From Mycobacteroides saopaulense (GTDB taxonomy: Bacteria; Actinomycetota; Actinomycetes; Mycobacteriales; Mycobacteriaceae), in the NCBI RefSeq assembly GCF_001456355.1, contig NZ_CP010271.1, positions 1,364,001 through 1,428,000 of the forward strand: a stretch of DNA of 64,000 nt. Reading direction: 5' to 3'. The notes beneath the pieces are model-generated. The model was not told where the DNA came from, ran no database searches, and saw nothing but the letters and a program-made list of their open reading frames with translations. This document shows positions 25,705-34,403 of this stretch, in pieces (position 1 is the first letter of the stretch; the number at the start of each line of letters is the position of its first letter). A program made the position numbers and the translations under genes.

Positions 25705-27149
25705 GCGATCAGCGTGACCCCAGGATCGTCGTCATCGGCGCGGGTATGGCCGGAATCGCTGTGGGACACAAGCTCAAAGAGGCCGGCTTCGACGATTTTA
25801 CGATTCTGGAGAAGGGTGAGGACGTCGGCGGCGTCTGGTACTGGAACCGCTACCCGGGGCTGACCTGCGATGTGCCCTCGCAGGCCTATCAGTATCCGTT
25901 CGCGCCCCGGACGGACTGGCCGCGGCTTTTCGCCACCGGCAGTGAGATTCAGGCGTATCACCGCAAGGCTGCCGAGGATCTGGGCGTGATGCCGCATATT
26001 CGGTGCGGACAGGAAGTGACGGCAGCCGAGTTCACCGGAACCGGCTGGCGGGTGACGACCGGGGTAGGGGAGAGCCTGGAGTGTGATTTTCTGATCGCCG
26101 CCACCGGGGTGCTGCACCATCCGAACATCCCCGACATCCCCGGACTGGACAGCTTCCAGGGGAAGGTCGTGCACACCGCGCGGTGGGACGATTCGATCAC
26201 CCTGGAAGGCAAGCGCGTCGCCGCCATCGGAACCGGTTCCACTGGCGTACAGATTGTTTCGGCCATGCAGCCCGTCGTCGAGCAGGTGACGTCGTTCATC
26301 CGGACTCCGCAGTGGGTGCTGTGGGCGCCGATGGCGATGCGGCAGCCGAAGTTCGTCACGAAGCTGTTAGAGGCGTTGCCGACCCAACGTATCGTGCGGT
26401 TCAGTGCGCTGACAGGCACCGACGCTCTGGTGAACATCGTGACCAGGCCCGGCTGGGGGCGGCGGCTCGTGCAGCAGTACGCCCGCGCGTGCCTGCACTT
26501 GATCCGCGACAAGGAATTGCGTCGGAAGCTCACCCCGGATTACCAGCCGCTGTGTAAGAGGCAGGTGCTGTCCGGGTCGTTCCACCGCGCCGTCCAGAAG
26601 CCGAACGTCGAGATCGTCACCGACCGCATCGACAGGATCACACCCACCGGAATCGTCACCGTCGACGGCATCGAGCGCGACTTCGACGTGATCGTGCTGG
26701 CCACCGGATTCCAGGCGCACAACTACATGCGTCCGATGAATCTGGTTGGCAAGGACGGATATTCGATTGACGAGGCATGGGACAAGGGGCCCAAGGCCTA
26801 CCGCATGACCGCGATCCCCGGCTTCCCGAACTTCTTCACCGTGCTCGGCCCCAACTCGCCGACCGGGTCGATCTGGCTGCAGCACACGGCCGAGCGCACC
26901 GCCGAGTACATCATCAGCTGGCTTCATCGCTTCGCCCGCGGCGAGATCACCACGGTCGAAGTGAGCCGCGAGGCCACCGATGAGTTCAATGACCAAGCGC
27001 GCGAAGCGATGAAGCCGACTGTGTGGGCTACTGGCTGTAACTCCTGGTACCTCACCGAGGACGGGTCGGTCGATCTGTGGCCCTTCGATCGAAAGACCAT
27101 GGAGCGCATGCTCGCATCACCCGAGGAGAGCCACTACATCGTGCAGTGA
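25701..27149 (+). CDS. Flavin-containing Baeyer-Villiger-type monooxygenase
   Basis: Starting at GTG 25701 within the SDR stop (GTGA) gives 482 residues. An FAD-binding GAGMAG (residues 11-16), the Baeyer-Villiger fingerprint FQGKVVHTARW (152-162, FxGxxxHxxxW) and an NADPH-binding GTGSTG (about 175) are all present. Members insert oxygen next to ketones using FAD, NADPH and O2. The nearest known M. tuberculosis parallel is MymA (Rv3083), which is also in an operon with SDRs. Substrate unknown; the TetR operator arrangement suggests induction by a lipid or xenobiotic. Confidence 0.93.
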   Translation: MSDQRDPRIVVIGAGMAGIAVGHKLKEAGFDDFTILEKGEDVGGVWYWNRYPGLTCDVPSQAYQYPFAPRTDWPRLFATGSEIQAYHRKAAEDLGVMPHIRCGQEVTAAEFTGTGWRVTTGVGESLECDFLIAATGVLHHPNIPDIPGLDSFQGKVVHTARWDDSITLEGKRVAAIGTGSTGVQIVSAMQPVVEQVTSFIRTPQWVLWAPMAMRQPKFVTKLLEALPTQRIVRFSALTGTDALVNIVTRPGWGRRLVQQYARACLHLIRDKELRRKLTPDYQPLCKRQVLSGSFHRAVQKPNVEIVTDRIDRITPTGIVTVDGIERDFDVIVLATGFQAHNYMRPMNLVGKDGYSIDEAWDKGPKAYRMTAIPGFPNFFTVLGPNSPTGSIWLQHTAERTAEYIISWLHRFARGEITTVEVSREATDEFNDQAREAMKPTVWATGCNSWYLTEDGSVDLWPFDRKTMERMLASPEESHYIVQ

Positions 27150-27155
27150 TGCGCG

Positions 27156-28004
27156 CTAACGCAGGTTGAACGTCGCCGGATCCGGGCCGATGCGGCCGTC
27201 GGTCGCATCGAGCGCGGTGATCCGATCCACCTCGTCGGCGCTGAGCTCGAAGCCGAACACGTCGAAGTTGGCCGCGATGCGTGCCGGTGTCACCGACTTG
27301 GGGATGACGACGTTGCCCAGCTGCAGATGCCAGCGCAGGATCACCTGTGCGGTGCTCACCTGGTGTGCTTCGGCGATGGCGCCGAGCGTCGGATCCTGCA
27401 GAATCGTGCCCTGGCCCAGCGGCGACCACGCCTCGGTGGCAATGCCGTACTCGGCGTGGAAGGCGCGCAGCTCGGGCTGGGTGAACCGGGGATGCAGCTC
27501 GATCTGGTTGAGAGCGGGCACTTCTCCGGTCTCGTCGATCAGCCGCTTGAGGTTGTCGACGGTGAAGTTGCTGACCCCGATGGCCTTGGCGCGGCCGTCG
27601 GCCTGGATCCGCTGCAAGGCCTTGAAGCTGGCCACATATTCGTCGAGCTCCGGGACCGGCCAGTGGATGAGGTACAGGTCCACATAATCGGTGCCCAGCC
27701 GCGCTAGGGAGGCGTCGAAGGCGCGCAGCGCGTTGTCGTAGCCCTGGTCGGAATTCCACAGCTTGGTGGTCAGGAAGATCTCGCCGCGAGGGACGCCAGA
27801 CTCTGCGATGGCCGCGCCGGTGCCTACCTCGTTGTCGTAGATCTTGGCGGTGTCGATGCTGCGATATCCGACCTCGAGCGCGGTCGAGACGGCGGCACGC
27901 GCCTCGTCGTCGGGCACCTGCCAGACGCCGTAGCCGAGCTGGGGAATCGCGGTACCGGAGTTAAGGGTCACTGGGGGAACCACATGGGGAACTGTCACGG
28001 TCAA
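27156..28004 (-). CDS. Aldo/keto reductase (AKR5-type, Rv2971-like)
   Basis: This 282-residue NADPH-dependent reductase carries the family tetrad: Asp and Tyr in IDTAKIYDNE (about 50-60), Lys in TTKLW (about 83) and His in YLIHWP (about 116). The IGVSNFTVDNL and PKSVTP segments at the C-terminal side bind cofactor. It resembles the mycobacterial AKR5H group that reduces dicarbonyls such as methylglyoxal. It stands alone, convergent with the monooxygenase gene. Confidence 0.9.
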   Translation of the reverse strand: MTVTVPHVVPPVTLNSGTAIPQLGYGVWQVPDDEARAAVSTALEVGYRSIDTAKIYDNEVGTGAAIAESGVPRGEIFLTTKLWNSDQGYDNALRAFDASLARLGTDYVDLYLIHWPVPELDEYVASFKALQRIQADGRAKAIGVSNFTVDNLKRLIDETGEVPALNQIELHPRFTQPELRAFHAEYGIATEAWSPLGQGTILQDPTLGAIAEAHQVSTAQVILRWHLQLGNVVIPKSVTPARIAANFDVFGFELSADEVDRITALDATDGRIGPDPATFNLR

Positions 28005-28051
28005 CCCAACACGAGGAGCCCCCGAGTATTCCCGGGGTTCTCGACCAAAAT

Positions 28052-28090
28052 GAAACGCCCCGCTCCCAGGACTGGGATACGAGGCGTTTC
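28052..28090 (-). terminator. Terminator of tRNA-Lys
   Basis: On the minus strand the outer arms GGCGTTTC (28083-28090) and GAAACGCC (28052-28059) enclose an inner perfect stem TCCCAG-ga-CTGGGA. A short U-rich tail follows (ATTTTGG in minus sense). It begins two bases after the encoded CCA of tRNA-Lys, as expected for its terminator. Confidence 0.7.
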
Positions 28091-28092
28091 TG

Positions 28093-28168
<76 letters not shown>

Positions 28169-28327
28169 GTGAACGTGCGTGGAAGACCTTAGCAGCCTCG
28201 GCGCCCGTAACGAAAATTGAAATCCCCGCGATAGCCCGGTCGCGGTTATTGAGGTCGTCGTGGGCCCTCGTGAACCCGTACAATCATCGCTGAGCTTGCA
28301 TGCATCAAGATTCAAAGGGAGCAAAGA

Positions 28328-29548
28328 ATGACCCAGGGTCGTCCACGCCTGCGAAGTGGCGCGCGTCGGCGGTGGGTAACCGCGCTGGTTCTTCCTTTCG
28401 TAGCACTGACCGTGCTGGCCGGATGCACGAGCACCGCGCCCAAGGAGCCGCCGAAAGTCATTGACAAGGCAACGCCTTACGCCGATCTGTTGGTGCCCAA
28501 GCTGGCGATGTCGGTTAAGGATGGCGCGGTCGGCGTGCCGGTCGATGCGCCTGTGACGGTGACCGCGGGTGAAGGTGTGCTCGGAACCGTCACCATGGTC
28601 AACTCCGATGGCAAAGACATTGCCGGTGAAATCGGCCCGGACGGTGTGACCTGGTCCACCACCGAACCGCTCGGTTACGACAAGCAGTACACGATCACCG
28701 CTGATGCCCGGGGTCTTGGCGGTGTGGCGCGCGCCAACGCGACGTTCCGCACCCATTCGCCGGACAACATGACGATGCCGTACGTGGTGCCGGGCGACGG
28801 CGAGGTGGTCGGCGTCGGTCAGACCGTGGCGATTCGGTTCGACGAGAACATCCCCAACCGGGCCGCGGCCGAGAAAGCCATCAAGATCACCACCAACCCG
28901 CCTGTCGAGGGTGCCTTCTACTGGTTGAATAACCGCGAAGTGCGTTGGCGCCCTGAGGCATTCTGGGAGCCGGGCACCTCGATCGACGTGAAGGTCAACA
29001 CCTACGGTGTGGACTTGGGCAATGGTGTGTTCGGACAGGACAACGCGGCCTCGCGTTTCTCCATCGGCGACGCGATCATCAGCCGGGTGGACGACAACAA
29101 CAAGGTCGTCAACGTCGAGCGCAACGGCGAGATCATCAAGACCATGCCCACCTCGATGGGTAAAGACAAGGCCCCCACCAACAACGGCACCTACATCATC
29201 GGCGAGCGGTTCAAGGATCTGATCATGGACTCCTCGACCTACGGCGTCGCGGTCAACTCACCCGACGGGTATCGCACCAAGGTGCAGTACGCCACTCAGA
29301 TGTCGTACAGCGGCATCTATGTGCACGCCGCACCGTGGTCCGTCGGCGCGCAGGGCCGCACCAACACCAGCCACGGCTGCCTCAACGTCAGCACGGCGAA
29401 CGCGAAGTGGTTCTACGAGAACACCAAGCGCGGCGACGTGGTGATCGTCTCCAACACCGTCGGGCCGGTGCTACCCGGCACCGAAGGGCTGGGCGATTGG
29501 AACATCCCGTGGTCGCAGTGGAAGGCCGGAAACACCAGGCAGCAGTAG
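28328..29548 (+). CDS. ldtB: L,D-transpeptidase lipoprotein (LdtMt2 / LdtB, Rv2518c-like)
   Basis: This 406-residue periplasmic lipoprotein forms 3-3 peptidoglycan cross-links and is the target of carbapenems in mycobacteria. It has an N-terminal lipobox (VLAGC, Cys at about residue 36), two Ig-like domains (about 50-245) and a YkuD catalytic domain (about 250-380) with His in YVHAAPW and the active-site Cys351 in SHGCLN. Length matches M. tuberculosis LdtMt2 (408). A good ribosome-binding site (AAGGGAG) precedes the ATG. A strong hairpin follows. Confidence 0.95.
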   Translation: MTQGRPRLRSGARRRWVTALVLPFVALTVLAGCTSTAPKEPPKVIDKATPYADLLVPKLAMSVKDGAVGVPVDAPVTVTAGEGVLGTVTMVNSDGKDIAGEIGPDGVTWSTTEPLGYDKQYTITADARGLGGVARANATFRTHSPDNMTMPYVVPGDGEVVGVGQTVAIRFDENIPNRAAAEKAIKITTNPPVEGAFYWLNNREVRWRPEAFWEPGTSIDVKVNTYGVDLGNGVFGQDNAASRFSIGDAIISRVDDNNKVVNVERNGEIIKTMPTSMGKDKAPTNNGTYIIGERFKDLIMDSSTYGVAVNSPDGYRTKVQYATQMSYSGIYVHAAPWSVGAQGRTNTSHGCLNVSTANAKWFYENTKRGDVVIVSNTVGPVLPGTEGLGDWNIPWSQWKAGNTRQQ

Positions 29549-29558
29549 GCATCAACTG

Positions 29559-29618
29559 GCGAGCAGACGTAAAAGCCCCCGCGCGCTCGGCGTGTCGGGG
29601 GCTTTTACGTCTGCTCGC
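29559..29618. terminator. Bidirectional terminator with perfect 23-base arms
   Basis: Arms 29559-29581 and 29596-29618 are perfect reverse complements around a 14-base loop. The centre reads GTAAAAGCCCCCG on one side and CGGGGGCTTTTAC on the other, so each strand has a GC stem followed by T4. It lies between the convergent ldt and DivIVA-like genes, ending 11 bases from the latter's stop. The outer GCGAGCAGACG word resembles intergenic palindromes I recall from mycobacterial genomes. Confidence 0.8.
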
Positions 29619-29629
29619 GGGGCCTGAGA

Positions 29630-30517
29630 TCAGCCCTCGATGACCTTCTGGTCGATCACACGCTTGGACGGCACCATGATGATCGACTTGGAGTTGTCGC
29701 GATCGCGGTAGGCCGACTCCAGGATCGACGGGATGCTCTCCAGCTTGCCGTGCACGCTCATCAATTGCTCCAGGATCGAGATGCGCTGCTGGCCAACCTC
29801 TTCCACCGACCGGCGGGCCTGATCCAAGCGGCGCTCGATCTGCTCGTCGGCCAGGCGCAGACGGCGGTCGGCCTCATCCTTGGCATCGGCGAGCCGCTTC
29901 TCGCACTCGGCCTGGGTACCGCGCCGCTGCTCGTCGACGGCCGCCTGGGTCTCGGTGCGTAGCTTGGTCAGCTCTTCGTCCAACTCGGTCTCGGCCTTCT
30001 CGCGCCGCTTGGTCTCGGCGGCTCGCAGGCGCTCAGACTCGCTGACCGCCTGGGCCACAATCTGATTGGCTTCCTCGCGGGCACGCGCCATGACCTCGGT
30101 GTATTCGGTCTCCAGTGCGCTCTGCCGTGCCGCCATGTCGGCCAGCATTTCCTTGTGTTTGGTGCGCATGGCCTCGGCATCGGACTTGGCCGAGGCGACC
30201 AGGGCCGCGGACTCGGTGCGCGCCTCGTTCTGCATCTCGGAGACTTCGTCGACCGCGATGCGCAGCATCTTGGCCATGCGGTCGGTCATCGCGTGCGCGG
30301 AGGGGGAGGTGTCACTGAGTGTGGACACCTCGTCCTTGAGCGAGGCGATCTGCTTGGTGGCGTCCTCGAGGCGGCTCTTGAGCGTCTCGACATCGTTGAG
30401 CCCGGACTGGTGCATGATCGTCAGCCGGCTGATGTACTCGTTGACCTCGATCGGGTCGTACCCGTTGCGGGTCCGAGTGAAGTTCCGAGTGGACTCATTG
30501 GTGGTGGTCGCGGTCAC
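29630..30517 (-). CDS. DivIVA/Wag31-like coiled-coil protein
   Basis: This 295-residue protein has a short N-terminal domain with the DivIVA-like NGYDPIEVNEYISRL block (about residues 18-32). It is followed by almost continuous heptad-patterned, Glu/Arg/Ala-rich coiled coil (about 45-265) and a short tail (IIMVPSKRVIDQKV). Such proteins organise cell-pole growth or division in actinobacteria. It is not Wag31 itself, which lies in the dcw cluster, and is more like the paralogous coiled-coil structural proteins. It is a single gene. Confidence 0.8.
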   Translation of the reverse strand: MTATTTNESTRNFTRTRNGYDPIEVNEYISRLTIMHQSGLNDVETLKSRLEDATKQIASLKDEVSTLSDTSPSAHAMTDRMAKMLRIAVDEVSEMQNEARTESAALVASAKSDAEAMRTKHKEMLADMAARQSALETEYTEVMARAREEANQIVAQAVSESERLRAAETKRREKAETELDEELTKLRTETQAAVDEQRRGTQAECEKRLADAKDEADRRLRLADEQIERRLDQARRSVEEVGQQRISILEQLMSVHGKLESIPSILESAYRDRDNSKSIIMVPSKRVIDQKVIEG

Positions 30518-30830
30518 TGGTACCCCTTGGAAACAGGTATGGAAGTAGCGGATGGGCGTTAGCCCGCGAAGAGTATGACACGCGTTACCAGTTCTCGTAT
30601 ACAGCTGTTGGTAAAGACTGGATCATGGCGTAACCAGATTGTTCACATCTGACACACCTGGTCATAGTGTCTATTTCCGTAAGTCTTGCCGCCAATGATC
30701 GGTGGCAGCATGCCTGCTGTGGGTTCGCCCCTGAGATGATCAACTATCAAAACTATTTGCTAGAAATTTTGGGGAGGAATCACTGCGGAAGTGCATGACG
30801 TGTGGCACATGATTTGCCATGGAGGCAATT
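30518..30830. other. Intergenic region, AT-richer than its neighbours
   Basis: No supported gene. The first part (to about 30600) should hold the promoter of the DivIVA-like gene on the minus strand. Between 30735 and 30780 an A/T-rich run (ACTATCAAAACTATTTGC) followed by GGGGAGG suggests a promoter or untranslated leader for the small frame at 30831. An ACAGCTGT palindrome lies at about 30600. Confidence 0.35.
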
Positions 30831-30998
30831 ATGGACGTACTGCCCATGGGCGGGTTTCCTGAATTTGATCTTGATTGCGCCAGGTCAGGTAGCGCTGGTG
30901 CGGACTACCCGGTCGCGGTATGGGGTACCTGGCTGGTGGCGGCGGTTCGTGCGGCGGCGGTGGCACGGATCAGGAGGCAGAACGGAACGAACGGCTGA
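30831..30998 (+). CDS. Candidate 55-residue small protein
   Basis: The ATG at 30831 is preceded by GGAGG (30821-30825) at five bases and opens a 55-codon frame: MDVLPMGGFPEFDLDC..., a hydrophobic centre (VWGTWLVAAVRAAAVA, about 33-48) and a basic tail (RIRRQNGTNG). This could be one membrane helix with a positive-inside C-terminus. Third-position GC is moderate, so coding status is uncertain. It points toward, and stops 18 bases before, the end of the ATPase gene on the other strand. No family recognised. Confidence 0.35.
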   Translation: MDVLPMGGFPEFDLDCARSGSAGADYPVAVWGTWLVAAVRAAAVARIRRQNGTNG

Positions 30999-31016
30999 TA
31001 CGTCAAGGTTGCGCCG

Positions 31017-31769
31017 TCACAGCGGCTCGTCGGAAAGCAGAATTCGCAGCATCGGCTCCGGGTTCACGAGGAACTCTCGTGTGATCCGGTAGTGCTCTGT
31101 GTCGCGATAGTCAACGGGATTGATTCCTTCTTCGGAGCAGGCGTAGATGAGTGAATCTGGGTAGGCCATGAGGATCGGCGAATGAGTGGCGATGACGAAT
31201 TGTGAACCTTTGCAAACTAATTCGTGCATTCGTGCTAACGCGGCCATTTGGCGCGCAGGCGAGAGCGCCGCTTCGGGCTCGTCGAGCACGTAAAGGCCGT
31301 CATTGGAAAATCGGTTGGTCATCAGCGCCAGAAAGGCTTCGCCGTGGGACTGCTCGTGTAGCGATCGGCCGCCGTAGTACGACATGATCTGCCCGCTCGG
31401 TCCTCCGTCCAGGCGCTCGATCTCGGTGGCGACGTTGAAGAAACTTTCCGCACGCAGGAAGTACCCCGTTCGTGGTTTCCGTACTCCGCGAGCGATCCGA
31501 AGGTAATCGTGGAGTCCGGAATGGGAGGCTCGGGTCGAGAACGTGAAGTTTCGGCCGCCGCCCTCGGCGTTAAAGCCGAGTGCCATAGCGATGGCTTCGA
31601 GCAAAGTGGACTTGCCGGACCCGTTCTCTCCCACGAAAAAGGTGATCCGTGGATGTAACTCGACGGTCTCCATGGACCGAATCAGCGGTAACGAAAACGG
31701 GTAGGTCTCGAAATTCGGTACGTCGTCACGCATCAGGGTCACGCGGTTGAGGAACTGAGGGGAATCCAA
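31017..31769 (-). CDS. Stand-alone ABC/RecF-like AAA ATPase
   Basis: This 250-residue soluble ATPase has Walker A GENGSGKST (about 48-56), an ABC-like signature region SHGEAFL (about 145), Walker B YVLDEPEAAL (about 161-170) and a switch His in IATHSPIL. There is no zinc hook or long coiled coil, no TM partner and no TOPRIM domain, so it is not a transporter or a full OLD nuclease. Small proteins of this type occur as single genes and in defence modules. No partner gene is adjacent. The ATG at 31769 gives MDSPQFLNRVTL. Confidence 0.85.
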   Translation of the reverse strand: MDSPQFLNRVTLMRDDVPNFETYPFSLPLIRSMETVELHPRITFFVGENGSGKSTLLEAIAMALGFNAEGGGRNFTFSTRASHSGLHDYLRIARGVRKPRTGYFLRAESFFNVATEIERLDGGPSGQIMSYYGGRSLHEQSHGEAFLALMTNRFSNDGLYVLDEPEAALSPARQMAALARMHELVCKGSQFVIATHSPILMAYPDSLIYACSEEGINPVDYRDTEHYRITREFLVNPEPMLRILLSDEPL

Positions 31770-31911
31770 GTACTACCTCCAGAACAGGGCCAGTGTTGTC
31801 GACGGCGCTTTCCGCTGAGCGCCAGCGAAGCACACGACGGGCTATACGGCTACTGATGTGCCGTCCCGAGGCTAGTCGCGGCCGTTTGAGGAGGATTGGT
31901 CCACGAGTAAA

Positions 31912-31941
31912 CGAAAACCCCGCCTACCGGAGTAGACGGGG
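31912..31941 (-). terminator. Terminator of tRNA-His
   Basis: The stem CCCCG-c-CTAC-cgga-GTAG-a-CGGGG (31918-31941) is followed on the minus strand by GTTTTCGT. It lies ten bases beyond the encoded CCA of tRNA-His. Confidence 0.7.
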
Positions 31942-31951
31942 ATTTCCGTGG

Positions 31952-32027
31952 TGGGGTGGCTGACGGGACTCGAACCCGCGACAGCCAGGATCACAACCTG
32001 GTGCTCTACCAACTGAACTACAGCCAC
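31952..32027 (-). tRNA. tRNA-His (anticodon GTG)
   Basis: The minus strand gives acceptor GTGGCTG/CAGCCAC, anticodon stem CCAGG/CCTGG with loop TTGTGAT (anticodon GTG), T-loop TTCGAGT, discriminator C and encoded CCA (31952-31954). The base at 32028 would be an encoded G-1 pairing with C73, the identity element of tRNA-His. Confidence 0.96.
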
Positions 32028-32074
32028 CATTGCCGCGCGAAGCGGCGTCACAGATCTTAACCGGTGAGGGCGCC

Positions 32075-32701
32075 TTAGGCCGAATCGGTATCCGGCGCGT
32101 TATCGAGGGCCGCCACGATCGCGACAAGGTCACTGGTAGAGGGCCCGGGGTCGGGGACGAAGGCCGCGCGACGGTAGTAGCGCAGCTCGCGGATCGATTC
32201 CTTGATGTCGGCCAGGGCGCGGTGGGCCAGGCCCTTGTCGGGCTGGCCGAAGTAGATCCGGGGGTACCAGCGACGGCACAGCTCCTTGATGGAGCTGACG
32301 TCGATCATCCGGTAGTGCAGGAAGCCGTCCAGCTCCGGCATATCGCGCGCGATGAAGCCCCGGTCGGTGGCGATCGAGTTTCCGGCCAGGGGAGCGGTCT
32401 TGGCCGAGGGCACGTGCTGGCGGATGTAGTCCAGCACCAGGGCCTCGGCCTCTTGGATGGTGACCACCGACTTGCGGACTTCGTTGGTGAGCCCGGATTT
32501 GGCATGCATGTCTGCGACCACCGGCGGCATCGCCGCCAGAGCGGCGTCATCGGCATGAATGACGAGGTCTATGCCCTCGCCGAGGATGTTGAGGTCGCCG
32601 TCGGTGACAAGGGCGGCGATCTCGATCAGCTTGTCGGAGCCGAGGTCGAGCCCGGTCATCTCGCAGTCGATCCAGACCAGTTCATCGCGTGGAGCACTCA
32701 C
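32075..32701 (-). CDS. orn: Oligoribonuclease
   Basis: Orn degrades two- to five-nucleotide RNAs, including pGpG. The 208-residue protein has the DEDDh exonuclease pattern: Asp12 and Glu14 in [10 protein letters not shown], Asp in NSIATDRGF, and His and Asp in [11 protein letters not shown]. The acidic C-terminus is mycobacterium-like. It lies downstream of tRNA-His, as at Rv2511, and is divergent from the HerA-like ATPase gene. Confidence 0.96.
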   Translation of the reverse strand: MSAPRDELVWIDCEMTGLDLGSDKLIEIAALVTDGDLNILGEGIDLVIHADDAALAAMPPVVADMHAKSGLTNEVRKSVVTIQEAEALVLDYIRQHVPSAKTAPLAGNSIATDRGFIARDMPELDGFLHYRMIDVSSIKELCRRWYPRIYFGQPDKGLAHRALADIKESIRELRYYRRAAFVPDPGPSTSDLVAIVAALDNAPDTDSA

Positions 32702-32828
32702 AGTCTGACCACATTAGCGGTACGTGCGATCCGCGAGTGTGACGTCAACGCGGAATTTCGCGAGCAATTCATCGCCGACCCCACCGTCGGCGATGACGGG
32801 GACGGTTCGGGGCATTAGGGTCGTGGCC

Positions 32829-34355
32829 ATGGCCGAGCAGACCACCGCGGGAGCCACGCCCGCACAGCAGATCGCCGCCGGATACGCCACCACAGGTCAA
32901 GCACTTGAACTGGGGTCGGTCGTGGTCGACGGCACCGTCGACCCGGCGGCGCGTATCCGCATTCCGTTGGCGACCCTCAACCGGCACGGCCTCATCGCCG
33001 GCGCGACCGGTACCGGCAAGACCAAGACCCTTCAGGTGATCGCCGAGCAGCTCAGCGCCGCAGGAGTGCCTGTGGTCATGGCCGACGTCAAGGGCGACCT
33101 GTCCGGCATCTCCAAGCCCGGCGAGGCCAACGACAAGACCGCCGCCCGCGCCAAGGACACCGGCGACGACTGGGCGCCGACGGGCTTCCCGGCCGAGTTT
33201 GTCTCCCTCGGAACCACCGGAATCGGTGTGCCCATTCGTGCCACCATCCACAGCTTCGGGCCGATTTTGTTGTCAAAGGTGCTGGGGCTCAACGCGACCC
33301 AGGAATCCACGCTGGGGCTGATCTTCCACTGGGCAGACCAACAGCAGCTACCACTGCAGGATCTGAAGGATTTGCGCGCGGTCATCACGCACCTGACCAG
33401 CGATGAGGGCAAGGCGGACCTGAAGAACCTCGGTGGCGTGTCGGCGGCGACGGCGGGCGTGATCCTGCGAGCGCTGATCAACCTGGAGGCCGACGGCGGC
33501 GACACGTTCTTCGGCGAACCCGAAATCGATCCGAACGATCTGATGCGTACTTCCGGAGACAAGGGCATCATCACGCTTGTCGAGCTAGGGGCGCAGGCTG
33601 CGCGGCCGGTTCTGTTCTCCACTTTCTTGATGTGGATTCTGTCCAACCTGTTCACGAAGCTGCCCGAGGTCGGCGACGTTGACAAGCCGAAGCTCGTGTT
33701 CATCTTCGACGAGGCGCACCTGCTGTTCGCCGACGCGTCGAAGGCGTTCCTGGAGCAGGTGGAGCAGACCGTCAAGCTCATCCGGTCCAAGGGTGTCGGC
33801 GTGTTCTTCTGCACCCAGCTGCCCACCGACGTGCCCAACAACGTGCTCTCGCAGTTGGGTGCGCGTATTCAGCACGCGCTGCGTGCGTTCACGCCCGAGG
33901 ACCAGCAGGCCCTTGCCAAGACCGTCAAGACCTATCCCAAGACGGATGTGTACGACATGGGCACGGCGCTGACCTCGCTGGGCATCGGCGAGGCGATCGT
34001 CACGGTGCTCTCCGAGAGGGGCGCGCCGACGCCGGTGGCATGGACCCGGATGCGTGCGCCGCGTTCGCTGATGGCCGCCATCGGTGACGACGCCATCAAG
34101 GCGGCGGCCGCGTCCAGCCCCCTGCAATCCAAGTACGGCCAAACGGTCGATTCGCGATCCGCCTTCGAGGTCCTCGCCGAGAAGGCAGCCCAGGCGGCCC
34201 AGGACGCCCCCGTCGAGCAGGCTCCCGCGAAGAAGAACGGCAAGCCTGTACCTGAGAAGCCCAGCTGGTGGCGGCGCCTGCTCAGCAACAGGAGCTTTCA
34301 GAGCTTCCTCAGTGCGCTGGGCAAGCAGCTCATCCGCAATATGGGTAAGAAGTAG
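32829..34355 (+). CDS. HerA-like / DUF853 ATPase (Rv2510c-like)
   Basis: The ATG at 32829 (MAEQTTAG) gives 508 residues; a GTG two codons earlier is also possible. Walker A is GATGTGKTKT (about 58-67), Walker B LVFIFDEAHLLF (about 287-298), and an arginine-rich segment lies near ARIQHALRAF. It belongs to the DUF853 helicase-like group related to HerA/FtsK translocases, usually hexameric. A basic C-terminal tail (WWRRLLSNRS ... IRNMGKK) may bind nucleic acid or membrane. The function is unproven. The orn neighbour is conserved. Confidence 0.88.
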   Translation: MAEQTTAGATPAQQIAAGYATTGQALELGSVVVDGTVDPAARIRIPLATLNRHGLIAGATGTGKTKTLQVIAEQLSAAGVPVVMADVKGDLSGISKPGEANDKTAARAKDTGDDWAPTGFPAEFVSLGTTGIGVPIRATIHSFGPILLSKVLGLNATQESTLGLIFHWADQQQLPLQDLKDLRAVITHLTSDEGKADLKNLGGVSAATAGVILRALINLEADGGDTFFGEPEIDPNDLMRTSGDKGIITLVELGAQAARPVLFSTFLMWILSNLFTKLPEVGDVDKPKLVFIFDEAHLLFADASKAFLEQVEQTVKLIRSKGVGVFFCTQLPTDVPNNVLSQLGARIQHALRAFTPEDQQALAKTVKTYPKTDVYDMGTALTSLGIGEAIVTVLSERGAPTPVAWTRMRAPRSLMAAIGDDAIKAAAASSPLQSKYGQTVDSRSAFEVLAEKAAQAAQDAPVEQAPAKKNGKPVPEKPSWWRRLLSNRSFQSFLSALGKQLIRNMGKK

Positions 34356-34403
34356 GGGCTGCCGAGCAGTTCGTTGTCTCTGCGCCGAGACCTAGCCCGA
34401 GAC

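Noticed and set aside
30802..31092. A 96-codon frame in the gap before the lone ATPase
   Set aside because: It runs antisense into the ATPase C-terminus and becomes Arg/Ser-rich there. The frame at 30831 has a better ribosome-binding site.
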